Assembly (NCBI GenBank): GCA_030062745.1
Contig: CP099847.1
Location: 28,382,923 to 28,446,922 of the forward strand
Length of the DNA: 64,000 nt
Direction of reading: 5' to 3'
Source of the DNA: Capitulum mitella
Taxonomy: Eukaryota; Arthropoda; Thecostraca; Pollicipedomorpha; Pollicipedidae
The position numbers and the translations under genes are program-made. Shown here piece after piece: positions 24,066 to 37,600 of this stretch (position 1 is the stretch's first letter; every line of letters starts with the position of its first letter). The notes under the pieces were generated by a model. The model had not been told where the DNA came from. It was given only the letters and a program-made list of their open reading frames with translations, and did not search any database.

Positions 24066-27000
24066 CTGGCGGAGCCGGGTATAAATCAGCGATCCGCCGG
24101 CCGCGGTCATTTCGAGCGGGCAAACGTTTCACGGTATTGCGTCAAAGACGTCATCCATCACGGTTAACCGCCAGTCTGTGCCCCGGGTCGCCCGGCGCGC
24201 CGTCAGCGGAGCTGTCAGCTCGTAAAGACGGCCATCGTTATTATGATGAACCGGCTGCATGCTTCAGAGTTAAACGTTGCGAACTTTCTCGTCTGAGGTT
24301 TGATGATGCGCCACAGTTTTATCGACCTCGCAACTTAGATCTTGGAGTATCAGCACATAAGACACGGAGGCAAATCTGCATATTCTTGAGAACTTTTGGC
24401 GGCACGTCATTCATGTCTGCGAGCGTCGAGCAACGTACCTTCGCCCCTGGCGATGGTGGAGAAGTGCAGCATGTCGGAGACGGCGTTCCAGCCGTGCTTG
24501 TTCTTGGCCTGGACGTAGAGCTCATAGGCGGTGGCCGGCTGCAGTCCTGCCAGCGGGATCTGCTGCCGGTAGAGGACGCCGCTGCTGGTCCGGCTGCCGG
24601 TCGGCGGCACCTTCACCTCCCGCCACCGGGCCGGCGACAGGCCGCTGCCGTTCGTCTGTCGTCAAGGAGGCCGTCTTACAGCTATCGGTCCCTTCCGCAG
24701 CAGCTTAGCCAACGCCCAGTGGGCAAATCGCTGCCGTAATACCATAAAGGCTTTTATCGGATGGCACTGTCCGGGAGCAGCGAGGGCTATCCCGATGTCT
24801 GCATGGCCAATACAGCTCAACATGGTAGCGAAACCAGAAGGCTGCGAAGAAGTTGTTAGAGTATTTCGGAAGGATTTTCCTTTCGGTGACACTGAGAGTG
24901 GTGCTGAGGAATTTTAAAGTCCCATTCGCCAACTTAGCAGCCCAGGATCTCCTCAAAGACGGACGCTGTCATGCATTTTAGGCTACAATATCAAGTAATT
25001 ACGGTAGGACCAAGCATTGCCAGAAATCCGTTTTTCATCTTTGGGATATAAAGGTAGACCAGTGCTGATTTATTCGTGCGGAAGCAGACGGACCGCATGA
25101 ATGGCGAGATTACCATCTTATAGTGGATCCAACTTTCGCACTTGACGGCCATGAAACGCTTTGTTCCTTCTCCTCCAATAACTTCAAGGGGAAAAGTTTG
25201 GCTCTCATTACCCGGTGCGGCCCGAAATTTTGCGGTAACTCATGCGATGCAGGGCGGTAGATTTTTCAGATTAATGATGCCAGTGCATCAGCTGAGGCAG
25301 CGTTTTATTTCGCGTTTCTAATTAAAGAAGGCATAGTTTTCCGGTGGTTCGCCGTTTGGGTTAGAAACATAAACAAAACTGCATTTTTGGTGCCAAGCAA
25401 ACAGAGGGCTGCTGGTAAACATCACTTTTGTTCGGGAAAATGAAAAAGCAATCTCTGTTGTCGCATCAGACGCCAAACAACAGCCTTTGCTTTCAGGCAC
25501 TTTACGAGCTGAAACAGCACGACCATTTCCAGTCCAGCTCTACGTCCAACCACAACTTATTTCGAACGATACTGCTAAGTCGTGGTCATATACATAAAAG
25601 TGGCATGCGCAGCGTTACAGTTTCCCACAAAATAAAAACGAAAACATTCGCGGCCGCCGGAGCTCATTTCATTCACAGACTCCACGGCTGTGTGGCGAAT
25701 AACTCACGTGACCGCGAGAGCCAATTACCGAACGCTGGCAGAGCCGCCCACCACACCAATGTTTGCCATTACACAGATGTCTCAGATGTGCAATTGGGCG
25801 AGACAAACATATAATCGCATCCGTCTGTGTTCCACAGACGTGCAGTGCACAGCTCAAGGACGAATTGTGAACTTACAATATAAATGAAAAGGTTCCGTGT
25901 AAATCGCCATTACTACAGCCACTTGTAAAGCGTAAAGATCGCCTCATACAATCTTAAACTAATGATGTATACTACATGACGTAACGCTAATGAACATTTA
26001 TTTCAGTTGCGCGGTATTGAACTTCAGGGTTGCCGACTAATCCACTGTTTCAGTGGATTAGTCAGTGAGCATTTACTGAGATTGCTTTGACAGAACTGAA
26101 ATCCCTTTTAATGGCAACTGAAGTTGCACTGTGGCTGCTTCCGTTTTCTCTGGCATGGAGGAATTGTTCTGATGACCTAAATCGATGAAGGTGAGGATTA
26201 CATAATTATTATTAACGATTATTTCAGTCAGAAAAAGCGTGCTCCACGCATATTGCTTTTTTATTTACCTGAGGGAAGAAATTCGAAGTTCCACAGTGTG
26301 ATGCCAACAACTCTCTTATTGGCATTTGTTTTTGACAAAGTTTAATAAATTTGATTGCAGCCCTGGAACTGTATTGGATTTTTGAGCAGGCAAAATTATA
26401 GAGAGCATTTCATTTGATCATTTGATCGACATTGTCGAGCACATTGACTGATAATTTTGAAGGTCTCAAAATTCTTGCACCTCCCCGTTGTCCACTTTGG
26501 ACTACAAGGGTGTCGGACAAGATGAAACTGCCTGAGGCACTCCTACAGACACATATTCGGCCTGTCTGCGATCATCACTAACCCCCGCCGGTCTGTAGGC
26601 CACCCTGTACTCCGTGACGGGGCTGAAGCTCTCCACCTCCCAGCTGAGCTCGTACAGCTCCGGAGCCGTGCTGATGGCGCCGCTGATGATCACCGCTCGG
26701 TCAGCCACGCCTGTCGGGGTCAAAGGTCACGTGACCTCAAAGGGCAGGATGGAAACGAGCACGTCCAGAGTTAACGCGGTCAGCGAGGTGTAAAAGGAAA
26801 ATGCATAAAATCATGGTGCGCATTCCAACGGAACAAAATATGTCACCAGATATGAGCATTAAGCCACCAGACGATGTGGTAATGGATAAAAATGGCTCAC
26901 GCTTGAAAAAGTAAGACGGCATAAAACAAAAATAATACTTATGTCGAATTTGTAATTTCCATGGTCTCTCACCCGAAATTTGAACAGTTGCGTTGGCTTG

Positions 27001-30000
27001 CCCCAGATAATTTCTTGCCTTGCATACATACGTTCCAAAATCTGTATCCTTTACGCTGTGAATATTGAGCACGTGACGCGTTCCAACGGAAGCCTCGTTA
27101 AAGGTGAGATGGCGAGGTCCTTCAAACGCAGATCCTCTTCTTTCCCAGGATACCTGGCAACATTTGAAGATGACGATAGCAAGACATGGGTAGCAGATCA
27201 ATGAAGAAAACAAAAATGGAGACAATCGTTTACTCGTAAACATAGAAATGATAACATGTCTTCAAACTTGCTATGTTTTCAGTTGAGGGAATCAAGTTTG
27301 CACCACAGATAACCGATTCTGCTCCCTCATACTGCAGCCTTCGGCCCAGAGCTGGTTCAATGACAAATTCGTTGAAGAGATTGCGAGGGTGGGACCATAG
27401 AAAGACGCTGTGCATGGTGTACAACACCATGTCTTGAATAAGTGTTGCTTTCCGGTATGTTCAGCCTGCGTGACTGCTTCGCTTTTTTTGTTCTCTGCTC
27501 GACTCTGCTCTGTTTTCTGCTCGGCTCACCTGCGCAGGCGGGTCGGCGAAGACTGAGCAGACCACCTGCAGCCGGCGACGCTCGCCTGTGTGCACGGTCG
27601 TCCTCTCCATTCGCACGTCGGGCGGATCTGGACCGGGCACGGCCATGCGTCACGGAGGGTCACGAAGGCATCCTGCGGCCGACCCTGGCCGCCCTAGGCA
27701 GGACGGGCGGCGCCCAGCCCTGGCTAGGTCGGCGTGAGGCGGAGGTGGCTTTGAAACCGAGCTATCGCGAGTGATTTGGCTCGTCCGTTTCATTGCATAG
27801 GTTGTCAGGGAAGCCGGGGAGCTGCCATAAAATAGGATGAAATCGCTGACCAGTTAGGTAATAGGTTATACGAAGCGCATTATGTCAGCAATAAAGTCGT
27901 TACATAAGGAAAATGCAGATGGTTATTTACCGAATCAATGACGACGAAACAGAAAAGTTCATCACTGGCTACCGGTACGCCGCTTCCACGTTACATTCGT
28001 CAGCATCTGACGTGGAACTCACACTGAACTCGAACGCTGACCGACGCCATGCCCGGCGTTCCGAGGCCGTTTTCTGCGACGCACTCGTAGACCCCGGCCA
28101 TTTCTCGCGACACGCGGCGAATGTGCAGCAGCCTGCCGGGGCTGCGATCTTCGCCCGAGGGCAGATGGCCGTGCTGGGGGCAAAGGCGCGTGGTCTGGCA
28201 TGGCTCCTAATGATCATTGGCGAGGATAAAGTCAGCGGTTTCGCAGTGATAAGTGTGCGTCTGGTGTCTGGCATTTTTATGGTGTCGTTTCTCCGTGGCA
28301 ATTTTTTTGTGAAGTAGTGGCTTCGAGTGAGCAACTTGGGTTCGTGCGTGTGCCGTCATAGCCATGCATGTGACCTATGGCAATTGACGTCTAAGTTCAG
28401 AGCTGGTCAACGACAGCAACCGTGCAGCTAAGTCCTATTTTCCGTATTGTTTTGAACCTGCTTGGAGACCCAACCAATTATAAAACGACCATCTTCCAAT
28501 CTCTCCCCTTCTGTTCATTCCAAGCATATTTACGAGGAGGAGACGCGTCTCGTCCTGAAAGGTGCAATTTCTTTATGAAATCTGTTCCCTATTTGATCAT
28601 TCTGTGGCGGTTTTGAAACGTACTATTTTTCTCGATTTTATCTATGTTTGCAGACAGCTGTTTTCTTTTGGTTCAATAAAGCTGTTCACCGAGTAAAAAC
28701 AACACAAAAAAACGCCAAGCTGTTACACAAACCAGATGGTTCATTCAGGAGAACACTGAGACGTAGCGCTTAAATCCAAGCTAGGACTACAATGCTCTTC
28801 ATGCGAAGCAAAGCCACTTTCTTCGTAGCGTGAACTTGTATACTGTACCGCATGACATTGGAGTTAGACGGCACAGCCTATTTGCGATCGACAGGCACCG
28901 GCATGCTGTGGCGCCTGAATCATTGGGAAACATAAATGGCTTGTGTCTGTTTTATGTACATGTTTCCTGACTTTTCTAAAATAGCCCAGAAGTACTGATA
29001 CTCATGGCATATAAATAACTGCCACTTAAGTTCTCCCAAGCCACCAACGTGCTGCGTATGAGAATTTCAAGGTCACTCCACAGTAGCCACAATCTCTACT
29101 CAGGTAAACACACGCGAGAGTTTTCACAAAAGCTCAACTGCATACATTAACACACTAAACAACTCTGCCTACGGATTCAAACTTTGCATTCGTGGACACC
29201 TAAACCACCTTCGAATTGGCGGGGATTGATTTACTCTTGATTTGACTTGACTTGACTTGAAATGACTTCCCTAGCTTTTCATCCGCTGATCGGATTTAAA
29301 TGAAATTTGGCGCACATCATCACTGCTATCTTAAGTGACCGGCCTCAAGAGCGGAGACGACGTTTGTAATAGGATTTGGGTTACTGATGTTTACGTTTCC
29401 ATCACCCGATGGCTACGTACGAAATACGGACGGTCGCCGCATCGTCCGCCGGCGTCCTCTGGTAGTCCTGAGCCACGTATCAGCTCACGTAAAACACATC
29501 TTACCCTCATTGGCTTATCAGTCCTTAGACACGGAATGCATCATCGGTTGGTAATGCAAAAGATGCTAATATTTTCGGCCGGTTTATGCACAATCATGTA
29601 AAAACTGTCATGTTTACAGGCAACGATGAACATATCCTACCTTTAATATCACATGTCCTTTGCTGATAAGCCTATGATAGGAACCGTTGTAATCTATAAA
29701 CGATTCCGTTCTAAGTGCCATAAACAGAAAGACTGGTTATAATGTTGCATGTTTTAACAGCCTTTTTAGCGTTCAGAATGAAGAAAATAAGACGGTGCGC
29801 TGGCCGATGGGCGATGTCGCTATGCGGCGCCGAGCGGTCCAACTTCATAAAACGTTTAGGGCATAATTTCGGCAATTTCCAACTTGTCGAGAACTTTTAA
29901 GAGTAACCTAAAAAAGAAAAAAATAGTTTTGGAACGCGTGCCAAAATTTGGAATGTCTAACCCACGTCATGCGTCGCAGATAACGAAAAACCAGAGCGTT

Positions 30001-33000
30001 CCTAGGAAACTCTTCGCCAATCCGAGGACCACTGAACGAGACGAGACAACATGACAAAATAACCTGGCAGGTGCGCGGCCTACTAAGAAGCCTAACACAT
30101 TCCGGAACTAGGCCGTCTGAGAAGCATTACGCAAGACGGCGACAGGAGGGGTGACGCCAGTCCTCGTCCAGATTAGGTCGGCCCCGCGAGCAAACAACGT
30201 CATATTATTCCGTCGACTGCGCGGTAGCCGGGTAAATAGTGGCACGTTCGATAAGGAATAAAACGGGGCAAACTACACAGCGACAGCCAATCGTCCGCCG
30301 TCCGTCGTACTGAATGCAAGATAATAAGTGGAACTCTATGTCAATTGGAGACGCAGGTGCACTCCCAGCTTTACGGGGAAATGGCATCGGACGTCTATGA
30401 CGCCTTATGTACGAAATAATCTTAAAATGGTATCCGTGTCTCCAGAAAATCTGGCGATGTTTGCCACCTGTGCCAGAGATAAGGACTGTGCTCGGTGACC
30501 GGAGATAAACGGTCTTGAACTTTGTCGAACTCGTGCTGACAACCATTAAAGCTTGGCACGAACAGAGCAACATTGATCCGATTTGCCGTGTTGCAAAAAA
30601 TTTCTTCGTCGGTCAGCATGACAGGTTTGGGTCCAGACCAGACCACGTGCCATCTTGGTATTCTACAAAAGTAGGACAAATATATTGCTCAAATAACGTA
30701 TCATTGGAAACGTGCTGCTCAGTGTCAAACACCATCAGAATTAACGTCAGACCAAAAGTCTTCGAAATACAAACGAATATTTCGCGAAAGTTTCACACCT
30801 TAAACGTTCTTTTCAGCTCTAGCCTTATTACTAAACAATCCATCCGATATTTAATTTCGCCATTTTTGACGACTAAGTTGTTTGGAAAGTACTACACGTT
30901 GAATCAGTGTCATTTTAAGTAAAAAAGCTGACGTAGGTAGGACGGAAATTGCCACGCAATCTTAAATTCAATATCCAAAGGAAGTGAAGGCCTCTTTTTA
31001 TGACTAACAACAAACTCTAAACACCCAAGTCTATGATTAAATTTGGGTTACTTATTTTACAATGGTTCTGACCCCGATGAACCTGACCGATACGCTCAAA
31101 AATACCTGATATATCGCCTTTGAAAGTTCTTTCCCCGAAACAAAAATGACGAGATAAAACTCCGTATTCATGTCACCAATTGGTCTTCACTTGGGCCGCG
31201 GCGCCTGCGTCATCTCATCACTGCGGCGCTCATCCGCACGCAGCGGTGGCCCGCCTGCGTGTCCTGGGGGAGGCCAGTGGTGGAGTGCGTGGTCCGTGAC
31301 ACCAGGATAATGACCTGGCACGAACAACGGTCGCGGGCTGCCGTCGGCTTAGTTATTCACCAGTGTGGGGACATCAAGGTTTATACGCCGACGCATGGTA
31401 GGGCAGCGAGGTCGTAAAACGAGTGCTAGGCCTGGGTTTTATAGCTTTGTTTGCTGTTGGATTATTGAGGGCAAAAAAATTCATCGTACTGGAAAACTGA
31501 ACATCCTGGCGTGCATGCATGATACTGAGCATCGGCTCTAACCTTTGTCAGCAAATCATTTTTTGGTTGCTATTTATCTAAAACAATCGCACTATTCTCA
31601 CCTCATGCATACAAACAAGGTGTTAGCACTGAAAAAACAGAATACAGTTTGCCTACTGTCGGGACACCTGGCGAGAAAATACCACCAACGCCTGAAAGTT
31701 TTAAAACCGTCAATGATAATAAAATGTTGAAAATGTAATTTCCTGTTCAACGTGGAACTCATTTCTCTACAAACAAAAACTGTAATTTCCTGTTCAACGT
31801 GAAACCCATTTTTCTACAGACAACAATTTATATTACACTCTGTCAGTTTACACACGGCTATCAAAAAACTATGGGCTGGAATTTTTGCTCTGCTCACAGC
31901 GTTTTACCAGACCAGAAGTGGGTACACTGGAGATATCTATAATTACGTCTTTTGCCCACACATTTTCCATGTATTAGTATCAGAAGCCGGAATCTCTTCA
32001 TTGACGCGTGCAACGAGAAAGGGGCCCATTCGGCCCCTCGCCAGGGGCGTTTGGAAACTAAAACAGAGCATTCGGGTAGACGTCGTGTGACCGCTTGTCC
32101 TTTTCTCCAATAAATGTCTTAAATATTTGTACGCAGATCCTGCGGTAACCCTGCATTCCGTGTTACGCTGGGCAAGCGCAGCCGTCATGGTGATTTTTCG
32201 CTCCTCAGATGAATGGGGTGCATTTCGTTACGGTTGGTATGTGCCAGTGTTAATACTTTGCCAACATTGTGTCATCCTTTTAGCTCCTTCTCGGACACTA
32301 ATACTATTTTCGTAGACTGCGATAACCTTAGGTTGTTTTCGAATCGACCAACGAGTGTTTCGTTGGTCGAATCGATTTCGTTTGCACATTGGTGGCAAAC
32401 GGTCAAGGAAACATAGGAGTTTGTTTCCAGCTGTTGTGACCAGGCCTTACATAGCCTTTTCGTGACCTTGAAAACAAAACATATGATCTCTGAAAGGTAA
32501 AGACACGTTGGATTTTTAACAGGTGCTGCAAAAAAAACAGATGGTTCCTTCAAAATGAAAACCAGGTTTTTACATCACCTGGCCTTTGAAAGATGACAAG
32601 AGAGCGTGACACCTCCAGAACCATCTCTGGTCAGGCTTTAATCAAGTTTTAACCCATTTTCTGAACAAGCAGGTCGTTAGCTTTTACGCAAAACGGCGAA
32701 ATCACGCCACATGTTTTGGATAATGACATATCTGTGTGACCATATAGGACAAAACAGATCTCGAAATATGCGAAACTAAACAGAAAAATAAAACCCAATT
32801 AGGAAAGTTTTCGTGTACCTGGGCCAAATGATTTAGGATCTACAGCTAAATGGCGTTCATAGTTACGTAAAACCATGCTTTGCAAATTAATGACTGCGGT
32901 TTGCGACGGCATGTTGGGATTATTGCACCATATTGTCACTGAAGAGAAGCAAGTCCACTACAAAAATCTAGAAAAGATTAAAACCCACAAGTAAGCAGAG

Positions 33001-34570
33001 GGATAGCAACGCAAAAAGTAACGACCCATTCACTGTCGATTGGCAAGGACAACATCTGGTATCGGCTTCCTAATAAGACTTTTCTGTTTGAGAAGCAAAT
33101 GTAGCTGAAAAAGTTGAAAAGGATATATTTGTAAATATATACACATGGTATTTTCCATACCAAGAGTCTACGTACTTTACCGTTTTGACGGCATACATAC
33201 AATGCGTGGAAGCAGCTATATGCTCTACGTGAACCCGAGTCCATGCAAGAATCTGGTGTTGCATAAATTGCTTTCCACAAATTCACGGAGTCCCCTTATT
33301 TCATGATCAAGTACAAAGAGATGTTTGTAAAACAGCGTAACGTCCCCTGCCAACTGCAATGGTTCAGTTTGGTTGAAACGTCATGGCCCGCTACAGACGG
33401 TGCTGATATAATAATGGTCCGCCAGGCCATGAAGACAACACAGACACGCAAAGCGGAAAAGTGCAAGTTAAGGAAGTTTACCGGCAAGAGGAATTATAGA
33501 CTTCAAATGATGGCCGCCGCTGAGATAAATAAAAGTTCAAGAAAAAGCATGCAACAGAAAAGTGACTGAAATACGAAGCCGGACGTTTTTACTGAGAGCT
33601 CTGTCATCATGACATCTGAAAAGCGCCTGTTGCTGACCCGCCTCCTCCAGCTGATCCTGGGCAGGGGATTGCCCTCGGCGCTGCACTCCAAGGTCACGTT
33701 TTGACCCTGAGTTGCCGCCAGCAGCCCGGACACTGGCACCGTCGTCACCATGGGACCATCTGGCAAAAAGACGGACAGATTTCGTAAGAAGACGTAGGCT
33801 CTAGAGATCGCCTTTGGAAGCTTTTACGTGTTACGATGACATGATGGAGACAAAAGATTACATAATTTAAAACAACAAAAGACGAAATAGTAACTTATTG
33901 CTGGACTTAGCAGGAAAGTACAGAAACAAATGTTTTATCTTTAAAGGTACACGGCACTCGTGTTCTATGTTATAGGAGATAGCAGAGATGTGGTTTGACT
34001 TTTTGTCATCCGCGTCGAGGCGGACATTTACGTTGTAATGTTTTTGAGTCGTGTCAGTGAGAATTAACAAAAAGTGATCTACTTTCATACACATCTTGCA
34101 TTCACGTTTATCGATCAAGTTATATGTAAAAAGGTTTGCTCTTTGTTGTAGGTCCAGTGAAATCTGACTACGAACTGACCATTCGCCGGGACAGTTTCAT
34201 AGGAACCCATTCCGGTTTTTCGAGAATGGTCAGAAAATGAAGATGCACAGAGACATGAAACTTTGCGTGCCTTTTAAAACATTCTTTTTGCGCACTTAGT
34301 CAACTTTTCAACATCAGGCCGCCTCAGGTCACTGGCCCAGGACAGGTCAAGTTAGACCACGTTCCAAAAGAGGAAAGTGACATCACTTTTTGTGACATGT
34401 ATCGAATAATCTGAAACTTGCAACATTGACAAAGTACAACAAATATGGTGATTCTGATGTCTCGGATTTTTCGGAAATATCAAGGCCAGTGACCTAGGGT
34501 CAGGTAAACTTGCGATCCTTTTAAAGATGTCATTTGAGACCGTGGGTTTAATTCGGCGGTTTTGAAATTG

Positions 34571-34639
<69 letters not shown>

Positions 34640-37600
34640 CTGGTGCTTCTCACATCTTTTTCTCATATAAAGCGATGACACTACTTTTTCGGAACGTGGC
34701 CTAGCTTGACCTGTCCTGAGTTGCCATACCTTTCAAATCGTGACCTGAGGTCAGGTCACGTTTTATACCCAATTCTGAGACTCACGACAGAACGCAGTTC
34801 ATCGGTTTACAATCCTTGAATGTTTATCAGTAGCCATATGTGTTTCGGAACCACTGATAAAGAAGCCAGGTTTCAAGACTGACCACATCCCATTTAACCC
34901 AGGCTGGCCCTATTCCACATTTTGAAAAAATGTTCCTTTTTTAATGCCTACACACTTGGTATGGCCACAAATTAACAATAACAAAAAATCCTTTCGATTT
35001 GTGGCCATACATCCATACTTGCTCGCTGTTTCGTTTTTACTGCATTGGTCTTCTTAATGTTGGTACCCAAAATAAAACCCCGGTCATCGCAAAAATATCT
35101 TTCTGTCAAATACTAGATTTTCCAACTGCATCAGCACCCGCCGAGAGATGTCTGTGAGACTTACACTGACACAGACTTTTAAAGAGGTAACCGCAATCAC
35201 CTTGCGGCTATTACAATCTCTCGTCGAAGGATAAAGCATGAGGAAAGAGTCGCCAGGGTCACAGAATTTTTCCACTCACAATCACTCAGGTGCTTAGAGG
35301 TTGCAATAAAGTCTAGCAGGATCGGTAAGATTAGCAGGTCAGTCCGGCGCAGACGGCACATTAGGCAGGTGTCGCCTAAGGCGGCGACTGAACTCTGGCG
35401 TCGGAAGCAGTATCAGCTCGGTCCGCTGAGCGCTATGCAGGGTAGGACTTCGACAGCCGAAACGCTTCTTACTTTCTGCCAACCTAGCTGCCACTAAAAC
35501 GTGTAAGTCCCAACTAAGTAAGCGATCGACACAGAGCGTAGGATTTTGGTCTTCCGTGGTGGGCAGTATTTTTTATTTTGATTTTGGCGGAGTTTTATTT
35601 TGATGTCCGGGACGGTCCGCAGATTTTGCTGGGGGCCCAAAAACACCAGCTGGGTATTGGTGGCGTTTGCTTCGAATTTATTTGTTCGAAACCAAATGTC
35701 AAGAAAGGCCAGGACTTGTTCCATGTGAGCGACGACGTTTTGAATTTCAGATTTCTTGCCGCTGATCAAAATTTGAGTGTCGTCGGCGTACTGGGAACCA
35801 CTGAGTCTTCAAACAGACTGAAGTCGTTAGCAAAGAAGTAGCTGAAGAGGGGTCCGAAAGATGATCTTTGAAATACGTCAATGCTGCTGGGCAGAGGGTC
35901 AGATTTTTTGACAGCACCTAGACTATCAGTGAAACTGATACTCTGGGTGTGGTCCCGAAGGTATGCAGACTCACGTGAAGGAAATGACTTGGGGTGAGGG
36001 TTTCATGGTAAGTTATATTGCTCGAACTGATGTTGGAAAATCTTATGCTGTGTCGTGTCTGATCAATGACAAAGCTGCAAATGATACGGCAGACACTAAA
36101 AGCTCCCGACTTTTATACGTCCAACGTTTGACCTAACTTGACTTTTTACAACCTTACTGTGATTATTTCAAACTTCATATGCACCCTTAACTAATTTGTG
36201 GCGTGAACATCTCTGAAGTAACGTGGAAGACTTGATTTTCGCAGTTTTTTCCAAAAACTCCAACAAGTGATTTGACGTATGATTACATCTGATGACATCA
36301 CCTGATCTGACTTAACCCGGGTTCTGTCTTTTAGTTTCACTAAGGCCTTTCCAGCGGCGTTTTTACTTTTTCTGTGCGACTTATAGTTCTCGAAATCTTG
36401 AGGAGGGGTTCTCATGACCCCTCCCCCGGCCCGGCGAAGGTGGGCTCGGAAGCCGGCCCGGCGATGATCGTGGGGCCATTGTGCCAAAAGCATCTAAGTT
36501 CAGCAGCATGCAATTAACATGAAACATGGAGATTAGTAGATTTCCTAGAAACCACATTTTCATTACTTGTTGCGAAGAAACGTTCTTCGATGCCGAACGC
36601 ACTCTTCCATGCAAGGCTCACTCTGGCGCCAAAAGTCCGACTGCGTCAAATTAACGTCTTTCGCCTGAGCTACTACGGCGCACCCACTCGAGAATAGTTT
36701 GAGAAGGCAGGCATTCCCCGCTGGAGAGCTCTCGCCCAAAGTTTTTGATGCAGTTTGCTGAGTTACCATATTTATCAGACTTCTCCCCACCAGCACAAAG
36801 GGGTCCTGACGTTGACGATATTCCTTCGGAAAACGGGATGGAAATGGCCAGAATAACAGACAAGCTAGCATTGACCTGCGATGAGTCTGTGGAGCTTTTG
36901 CCCGTGCATGCATGACTCTCATACTCAATACGATCCTACTGTAATTATGGCACTGCGCACCCGGGTCGGCCCTAAGAGAGAGAATACATTACCTTTTTAA
37001 ATTACCTGTTTGGTATCATGGATATCCAACCGCATTTTGTATAATCAGGTCGGCTTAGAACTATTAATGCTGCTTCCAACGATAATTCATGACCTACACA
37101 GGATAAAAAACTTACCCAGACATGCTCTCTATAAATAAACTAGTATGTGTTTTATCATTCTGACCAGCATTCTACGTGGACGGAGAGATGCACTTGACTT
37201 CGTGCACGTTGGAGACGAAGCCCCGCACATCATGGTGCCTGAGTTCGTGTGCCGATTGCCTGACGACCGAGCCCGGCCTGCATTCAGTCTAGCAAATGAG
37301 GCCCTGACCTACTGACCTACGGGCCTTCCTGGGCAAGAGCAGCGGTAGCGCAAGTCATCTTCCCGCGAGGCCAGACCGATCGCAAGGACAGGGAGGAAAA
37401 GTAAGAAATACAAAAAAAAAACTTCTGACTCGCAAACATGCAGTGCATTAACACGTGCGCTTTGAAAACATCGCAAGTTTCAGAACTATTTGAACTTCTA
37501 CGTTCAAACGCGTCTGGACAGTTCATTTCTTTTCTGGAATCCGTGATATGCTAATGGAACAGTTGTCATCACCAAAAGGGCAAGATAAATGCTAGATATA

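Larger units (their letters stand above)
28174..33637 (-). other. Intron 4 of the adhesion gene (5.5 kb)
   Basis: No exon is recognised. It holds a pentamer run of TTGAC at about 29,240-29,265, a GC-rich patch at 31,190-31,400, a 47-bp tandem pair at 31,734, a GC hairpin (GGGGCC...GGCCCC) near 32,020 and a hairpin at 32,345-32,369. Confidence 0.75.

Noticed and set aside
23924-24739. 271-codon plus-strand open frame across two adhesion exons
   Set aside because: It is the opposite strand of exons 9 and 10, whose minus-strand frame carries FNIII and GPI signals with correct splice sites.
26035-26063. Intron hairpin as a microRNA precursor
   Set aside because: The stem is only 13 bp, too short for a Drosha/Dicer substrate.
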